A stretch of DNA of 45,448 nucleotides from OLB6 sp964493635 (GTDB lineage Bacteria > Bacteroidota > Ignavibacteria > Kapaibacteriales > Kapaibacteriaceae), in NCBI GenBank assembly GCA_964493635.1, contig CAZBOW010000016.1, positions 1-45,448 of the forward strand, read 5' to 3'. The notes below the pieces were generated by a model. The model made no database searches and had not been told where the DNA came from. It saw nothing but the letters and a program-made list of their open reading frames with translations. The translations under genes and the position numbers were made by a program. Numbering within the stretch: the first letter of the stretch is position 1; every line of letters begins with the position of its first letter. This document shows, piece by piece, positions 41,387 to 45,448 of the stretch.

Positions 41387-41486
41387 NNNNNNNNNNNNNN
41401 NNNNNNNNNNNNNNNNNNNNNNNNNNNNNNNNNNNNNNNNNNNNNNNNNNNNNNNNNNNNNNNNNNNNNNNNNNNNNNNNNNNNNN
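41387..41486. other. assembly gap, 100 N
   Basis: Exactly 100 N between folD and the O-antigen-ligase-like gene. It hides the folD start and the end of the membrane protein. More than a few codons may be missing. Confidence 0.98.
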
Positions 41487-42382
41487 ACGTACGATTGCAG
41501 CCGTTGACCGAACAGTTCAATAACGCTGATATTGGTCACGGCTTCTACGGCACGGTCGGCAACGCCAACAAACACCAGACTAAACACCCCAACGATGGCC
41601 AAGCGCCGAGCGGATTCACGCGGATAGGCAACCACCATTGCGAACAGTGCGGCCGACAGCAGCAGTAGTCCCGTAATGGAGAACGCAAGAAAAATCGACA
41701 GGACAGAGAGCACGATGACCGTCCAGAACCACCATCGCTGTCGGATGATTGAGGCCGTGCCGCGGAAGTACGGCACAATGAGCATCACCAGCGTAGCCGT
41801 AGCATATCCGGAGAGCGACGACGGCTCGCTGAAGATCGATGTTGCCCGATAGAAATTCTGAAACTTCAGGGCTATCTGGCCAACCTCGGTGTCGTCCGAG
41901 AGTCCGCGTGTGAACGACACGTTACTAACATCAATCCAGGCAAGGGGCCAGTCAAACACACGAGCCGGCAGCTGGTACAGGCCGTAGACCATCACCACGG
42001 TTGCAATCGCGAAATGAACCCGGAGGGCACGAATCCAATCCTCCGCCGAGATGGGAATACACAGAAACACCAGGCCGACCATCCACAAGTAGATGAAATG
42101 GGCATAGGTTTTGAGTGTTTGCGTCACCACCGGTGAGGAGCCATCTAGGACAACTCCCGCAGCCGAGATTGTTACCGCCCCAAGGATGGCCGCGATACCG
42201 AGAACCTCGAAGCTACGCGGAAGCCGTATCGGCTCGGCTAACCACAACCATCGATAGGCTGCAATGCCAAAGACTCCCACCAGTGAGAACTCCAAGGGTG
42301 TTACGCCGAATCCTCCGATGGAGAACAGCTGTGTGATTCCGAGTACGGAACTGACCACCAACCATGAGAGGTAGTACGGCAT
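41487..42382 (-). CDS. O-antigen ligase/polymerase-like membrane protein, 3' end in gap
   Basis: The visible 298 residues hold about nine hydrophobic segments with SFTRGLSDDTEVGQ and YRATSIFSEPSSLSGYATATLVML in a loop. This resembles the periplasmic loop of Wzy polymerases and O-antigen ligases, where conserved Arg and Glu act in glycan transfer. The C-terminus is cut by the gap (about 41387). The ATG overlaps the DUF255 stop as TAATG (42380-42384). A glycan function would fit the two glycosyltransferases elsewhere in the window, but the family is divergent and the call is tentative. Confidence 0.65.
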
Positions 42383-44433
42383 TACAGGTCGGTGCTGCGA
42401 AGGTGATGGAGTTCGTTGATTGTCGTGATTGGCAGCTGACACACGCCGTTGCGACATACCTGCAGCTGTGGCCGTGTTTGACGACTGGACTGCCAGACAA
42501 CCGCGGCCGTAGGAGCAAACAGGCCACCAAGATGAGTGCGGGCTGCCGCCAAGAAGGGATCCTGCGGATCGCCAATCAGACGGATTTCCGTTGAACCGGC
42601 TAGGAGGCGATCCCACACACAGAGTAGCATGCAGAAGGCCGGAGCCATAGATTCCATCATCGTTGCATAGGCGGTTACCGCGGCGTGGGCAGCATCGGTG
42701 TACCGGCGATCGTTTAGGGTTGCCCCCAAATCGGCCATCAACCATGCCGCCATGCTGTTTCCACACGGATAGGCGGAGTCGATGCCATCGCTGCGGCGCA
42801 CCGGAACGTCCACATGGGCAGCGGCGGTGGTGACCAAGGCGTTGGTCGTGGGGTCGACAAACGATCGTTGGATCTCCGAGGCATGCCACGTCGCGTCGTC
42901 GAGGAACTCCGCGCGACCCGTTGCATGGTACAACTCGATAGCCGCCCACCCAATAGCTGCATGATCGTCGAGCATCGCAGCCACGGCACGATGTCCGTTT
43001 CGATAGCGATGCACCCACCCCTCGCCGTGACCGTCCACACCTCCACAACACCGTCGAACATCGGTATAGGCCCGAATGGCCAGATCAATCAGACGCTGCT
43101 CAGCCAGGGCGGTGCCGGCGCGGGCGAGCGCTCCAATCATCAAGCCATTCCAGTCGGTGAGAACCTTATCGTCGGTCAGGGGCGGTATGCGCTTTCGCCG
43201 TGCCGTGGCTAACGCCGTGCGGATCGTCTGCCACCGGTCGTGAAGCGCAACCTGCTCAAGATCGTGTTCTGGATCGTGTTCCGGCGTCTGCAGGCTGAAC
43301 GGCACGTGCAGGATGTTTACCGGTAGTGGTTCGCCGGTAGCCTCATCATGGGTGTTGCCAGTGCGACGCACACCATACTGCCTCTCCAGCCACTGGACGT
43401 GGTCATCCTCCAGCACGGCACAAAGGTCCTCATACGACCAGACGTAGTACTTCCCTTCGATCCCCTCGGAGTCCGCGTCTTGGGCGCAGAGAAACGCCCC
43501 TGTGGGACTCGTCAAATCGGCCTCGACATAGTCGGCAATCTCGAGCACCGTCGCGCGATACAACGCTCGTCCCGTCAGTTGCCAACCCTCGGTATAGGCC
43601 ATCATGGCCATGGCTTGGTCGTAGAGCATTTTCTCGAAATGCGGAAGCAACCACTGCTGATCGGTACTGTAGCGGTGGAGCCCTCCTCCAACATGGTCGT
43701 AGATGCCTCCGGCCCGCATGGCGTCCAGCGTGGACGTGGCCATACGGAGGAGCTCTGAATCGCCGCTCCGAACGCCGATGCGGAATAATAGGAGCAGATG
43801 ATGGGGCGACGGAAACTTTGGCTTCGTTCGGAACCCACCATACATGGCATCGAACGTAGCACGATGATGCTCGGCGACCACGGTAAACACTGATTCGGGC
43901 ATGTCACCGCGGAAGCTCTGCTCAGCCCCCTGCCGGAGCGACTGGACAATCTGCGCGGCAGATGTGTCGATCTGATCGCGCTGGTCCAGCCAGGCGTTGT
44001 GCACCCGGCGAAGCAGGTCACGAAATCCAATGCGACCCGATCGAGACTCGGGCGGGAAGTACGTTCCGGTGAAAAACGGACGTCGCTGGGCATCAGCCAT
44101 CACGGTAAGGGGCCAACCACCGTGACCGGTCATGGCTTGGCACACCTCCATGTAGAAGGCATCAACATCCGGACGTTCCTCGCGATCAACCTTGATGCAC
44201 ACATAATGCTGATTCAGGTAGTCGGCAATCGTCGGGTCGTCAAAGCTCTCGTGTGCCATCACGTGACACCAGTGGCACGTTGCGTAGCCGATGCTGATCA
44301 ATACCGGACAGTCGCGTCGTTCGGCCTCGGCAAAGGCCTCGTCACACCACGGCCACCAGTCGACCGGTTGATCGGCGTGTTGTTGCAGGTAGGGACTCTG
44401 CTCGGCAGCTAACCGATTACTGAGACCCACCAT
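42382..44433 (-). CDS. DUF255 thioredoxin-domain protein (YyaL/spermatogenesis-associated protein 20 family)
   Basis: A 683-residue protein with an N-terminal thioredoxin-like domain (AAEQSPYLQQHADQPVDWWPW, ATCHWCHVMAHESF with C53 and C56, GGWPLTVMADAQRRPFFTGTYFPP). The C-terminal (alpha/alpha)6-like domain has GGIYDHVGGGLHRYSTDQQWLLPHFEKMLYDQA and LTDWNGLMIGALARAG. The enzymatic role is not established in the family. A 12-bp near-duplication (43261-43284) gives EHDPEHD. The start ATG at 44433 overlaps the tdh gene by 17 bp; GTG at 44430 is also possible. Confidence 0.88.
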   Translation of the reverse strand: MVGLSNRLAAEQSPYLQQHADQPVDWWPWCDEAFAEAERRDCPVLISIGYATCHWCHVMAHESFDDPTIADYLNQHYVCIKVDREERPDVDAFYMEVCQAMTGHGGWPLTVMADAQRRPFFTGTYFPPESRSGRIGFRDLLRRVHNAWLDQRDQIDTSAAQIVQSLRQGAEQSFRGDMPESVFTVVAEHHRATFDAMYGGFRTKPKFPSPHHLLLLFRIGVRSGDSELLRMATSTLDAMRAGGIYDHVGGGLHRYSTDQQWLLPHFEKMLYDQAMAMMAYTEGWQLTGRALYRATVLEIADYVEADLTSPTGAFLCAQDADSEGIEGKYYVWSYEDLCAVLEDDHVQWLERQYGVRRTGNTHDEATGEPLPVNILHVPFSLQTPEHDPEHDLEQVALHDRWQTIRTALATARRKRIPPLTDDKVLTDWNGLMIGALARAGTALAEQRLIDLAIRAYTDVRRCCGGVDGHGEGWVHRYRNGHRAVAAMLDDHAAIGWAAIELYHATGRAEFLDDATWHASEIQRSFVDPTTNALVTTAAAHVDVPVRRSDGIDSAYPCGNSMAAWLMADLGATLNDRRYTDAAHAAVTAYATMMESMAPAFCMLLCVWDRLLAGSTEIRLIGDPQDPFLAAARTHLGGLFAPTAAVVWQSSRQTRPQLQVCRNGVCQLPITTINELHHLRSTDL
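43261..43284. repeat. 12-bp near-perfect tandem duplication in the DUF255 gene
   Basis: atcgtgttctgg is followed by atcgtgttccgg (one difference). On the coding strand it gives repeated Glu-His-Asp-Pro. It does not break the frame. Confidence 0.8.
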
Positions 44434-45433
44434 ACACCTTCTGGATGGTGGGGATGAGATACTCGGCAAAGGCCCGCTCGAAGGAATATGCAGGGCTCCA
44501 GCCCCAATCGGTGCGAGCAGCCGTGTCATCAACGTCCGCACACCACGTATCAACGATGGCCTGGCGGCGAGGATGTGGTGCATAGGTGATCTGCGCAGCC
44601 GGGAACGACTGCTGTACACGCTGGGCAATGTCGCTGGCCGTCGGGGCGAATGCTCCCACGTTGTACACCCGTCGGGTGAGAGCCTCGGCAGGGGCCGCGG
44701 CCAGCTGGAGTAAGGCCTGCACACCATCGGGCATGGTCATAAACGGGATCTGCGTGTCGGGACGCACGAAGCAGGCATAGGGTTCGCCCTTAGCCGCCGC
44801 ATGAATCATTTCCGGAGCATAGTCGCTGGTTCCGCCACTGGGTATGGTGGTTGCCGAAATCAATCCCGGGAAGCGAACGGCTCGGAAGTCGACGGTCTTT
44901 GTGCCGGCGTCCTCGGTGAGCTGCCCGAAGTGATCGCTCATGTACCCACCGAGCTGCTCACAATAGACCTTATTGACGCCATACATCGTAGTTGGTGTGA
45001 GAAACTGGTGTTCGCTGACCGCACCAGCTGCCTGTTTGGCCTCGACACTTGGAATGCCATACACGGCAATCGTGCTTGGGAACAAAAACTTCACGACCGT
45101 CGAACGCCGCAACGCAATGCGGCGGGCTGCCATCAACAGCTGCATGGTGCCGTTGACGTTCACGCGGTGGGCAAGCTCTGGATTCTTTTCAGCGCTTGTC
45201 GATAGCAGTGCTGCAAGGTGATAAACTTCGTCAATGTCGTACTGGTCGAGTGACTGTACCACCGATTCGTCGGAGATGTCGCCCTGCAGAACCACATCGG
45301 CCATGGCGGCTATGTGCGCATCCAGTGGGCGAACGTCCATCGCCACGACGGTATAGCCTCCGCGATTCCGGAAGGCCTCAAGTAAGCTATGTCCGATTTC
45401 TCCACCTGCGCCGGTCACCAGTACGGTCGTCAT
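44417..45433 (-). CDS. NAD-dependent L-threonine 3-dehydrogenase (SDR/epimerase type)
   Basis: A 338-residue extended short-chain dehydrogenase. The NAD site is VTGAGGEIG (6-14); the catalytic Tyr and Lys are in TTMYGVNK (Y151, K155), with the STIAVYG loop near 120. FRAVRFPGLIS and GGTSDYAPEMIHAAAKG are characteristic of the epimerase-like threonine dehydrogenases found in Flavobacteria and other Bacteroidota. It would oxidise threonine to 2-amino-3-ketobutyrate. A ribosome-binding site AAAGGA lies six bases before the ATG. A nucleotide-sugar epimerase is the alternative but fits less well. It opens the operon tdh-DUF255-ligase-[gap]-folD-rluA-adk as far as visible. Confidence 0.85.
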   Translation of the reverse strand: MTTVLVTGAGGEIGHSLLEAFRNRGGYTVVAMDVRPLDAHIAAMADVVLQGDISDESVVQSLDQYDIDEVYHLAALLSTSAEKNPELAHRVNVNGTMQLLMAARRIALRRSTVVKFLFPSTIAVYGIPSVEAKQAAGAVSEHQFLTPTTMYGVNKVYCEQLGGYMSDHFGQLTEDAGTKTVDFRAVRFPGLISATTIPSGGTSDYAPEMIHAAAKGEPYACFVRPDTQIPFMTMPDGVQALLQLAAAPAEALTRRVYNVGAFAPTASDIAQRVQQSFPAAQITYAPHPRRQAIVDTWCADVDDTAARTDWGWSPAYSFERAFAEYLIPTIQKVYGGSQ

Positions 45434-45448
45434 GAAGGTCCTTTCATT

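Overview
The window is a gene-dense (no gene-free stretch above about 200 bp), moderately GC-rich bacterial scaffold. Several features point to the Bacteroidota/Chlorobi/Kapabacteria side of the FCB group. Two proteins end in type IX secretion (T9SS) type A-like sorting domains. There is a Bacteroidota-type LptE lipoprotein, a GWxTD-domain protein, an Omp28-like protein, a DUF3467 protein and a YidC/YidD/RnpA/RpmH cluster. Many upstream regions carry the Bacteroidota -7 promoter element TAnnTTTG instead of a sigma70-type -10. I lean towards a Kapabacteria/Ignavibacteria-like lineage, but that placement is inference. Four runs of exactly 100 N (27735, 33885, 38312, 41387) show this is a scaffolded draft, probably a metagenome bin. 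No tRNA, rRNA, CRISPR, insertion sequence or prophage was seen.

Layout. 1-543: 3' end of an Asp-box T9SS cargo. 558-4112 (-): tightly overlapping operon MBL hydrolase > lptE > GT2 glycosyltransferase > FAH-family hydrolase. 4181-6182 (+): nuoA-nuoB-anmK. 6227-7387 (+): acyl-CoA dehydrogenase. 7405-14651 (-): thiolase > isocitrate dehydrogenase > TamB-like giant. 14823-20579 (+): atpD-atpC-guaB-M24 peptidase-glycosyltransferase, divergent from the thiolase operon. 20565-23248 (-): EtfD-like membrane Fe-S oxidoreductase > small CDF-like transporter. 23372-25948 (+): CoA-transferase and GWxTD protein. 26013-28073 (-): Omp28-like T9SS cargo (gapped). 28219-30842 (-): rpmH-rnpA-yidD-yidC. 30960-33591 (-): LolA-like protein, TPR protein, DUF3467. 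33628-34767 (+): alpha/beta-hydrolase-like protein lacking its serine (gapped). 34736-35479 (-): RlpA. 35580-36479 (+): DUF2279. 36501-39133 (-): two paralogous outer-membrane barrels. 39202-45433 (-): tdh > DUF255 > O-antigen-ligase-like > [gap] > folD > rluA > adk.

How the genes fit together. Fatty/branched acyl-CoA oxidation is represented by an acyl-CoA dehydrogenase, a thiolase, a CoA-transferase and an EtfD-like quinone-linked Fe-S protein. These would feed the TCA cycle (NAD-type isocitrate dehydrogenase), complex I (nuoAB) and ATP synthase (atpDC). A second theme is the envelope: LptE, TamB, YidC, RlpA, two barrels, T9SS cargos and glycosyltransferases. Genes are often coupled by ATGA, GTGA or TAATG overlaps.

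The most unusual items are a run of nine consecutive cysteines in the periplasmic linker of an OmpA-family protein next to a paralogue with an unrecognised Cys-rich tail, a hydrolase whose nucleophile elbow reads GHGEG instead of GHSEG, and several 9-15 bp tandem duplications at or near gene starts. I did not find a convincing new multi-gene defence or mobile system.
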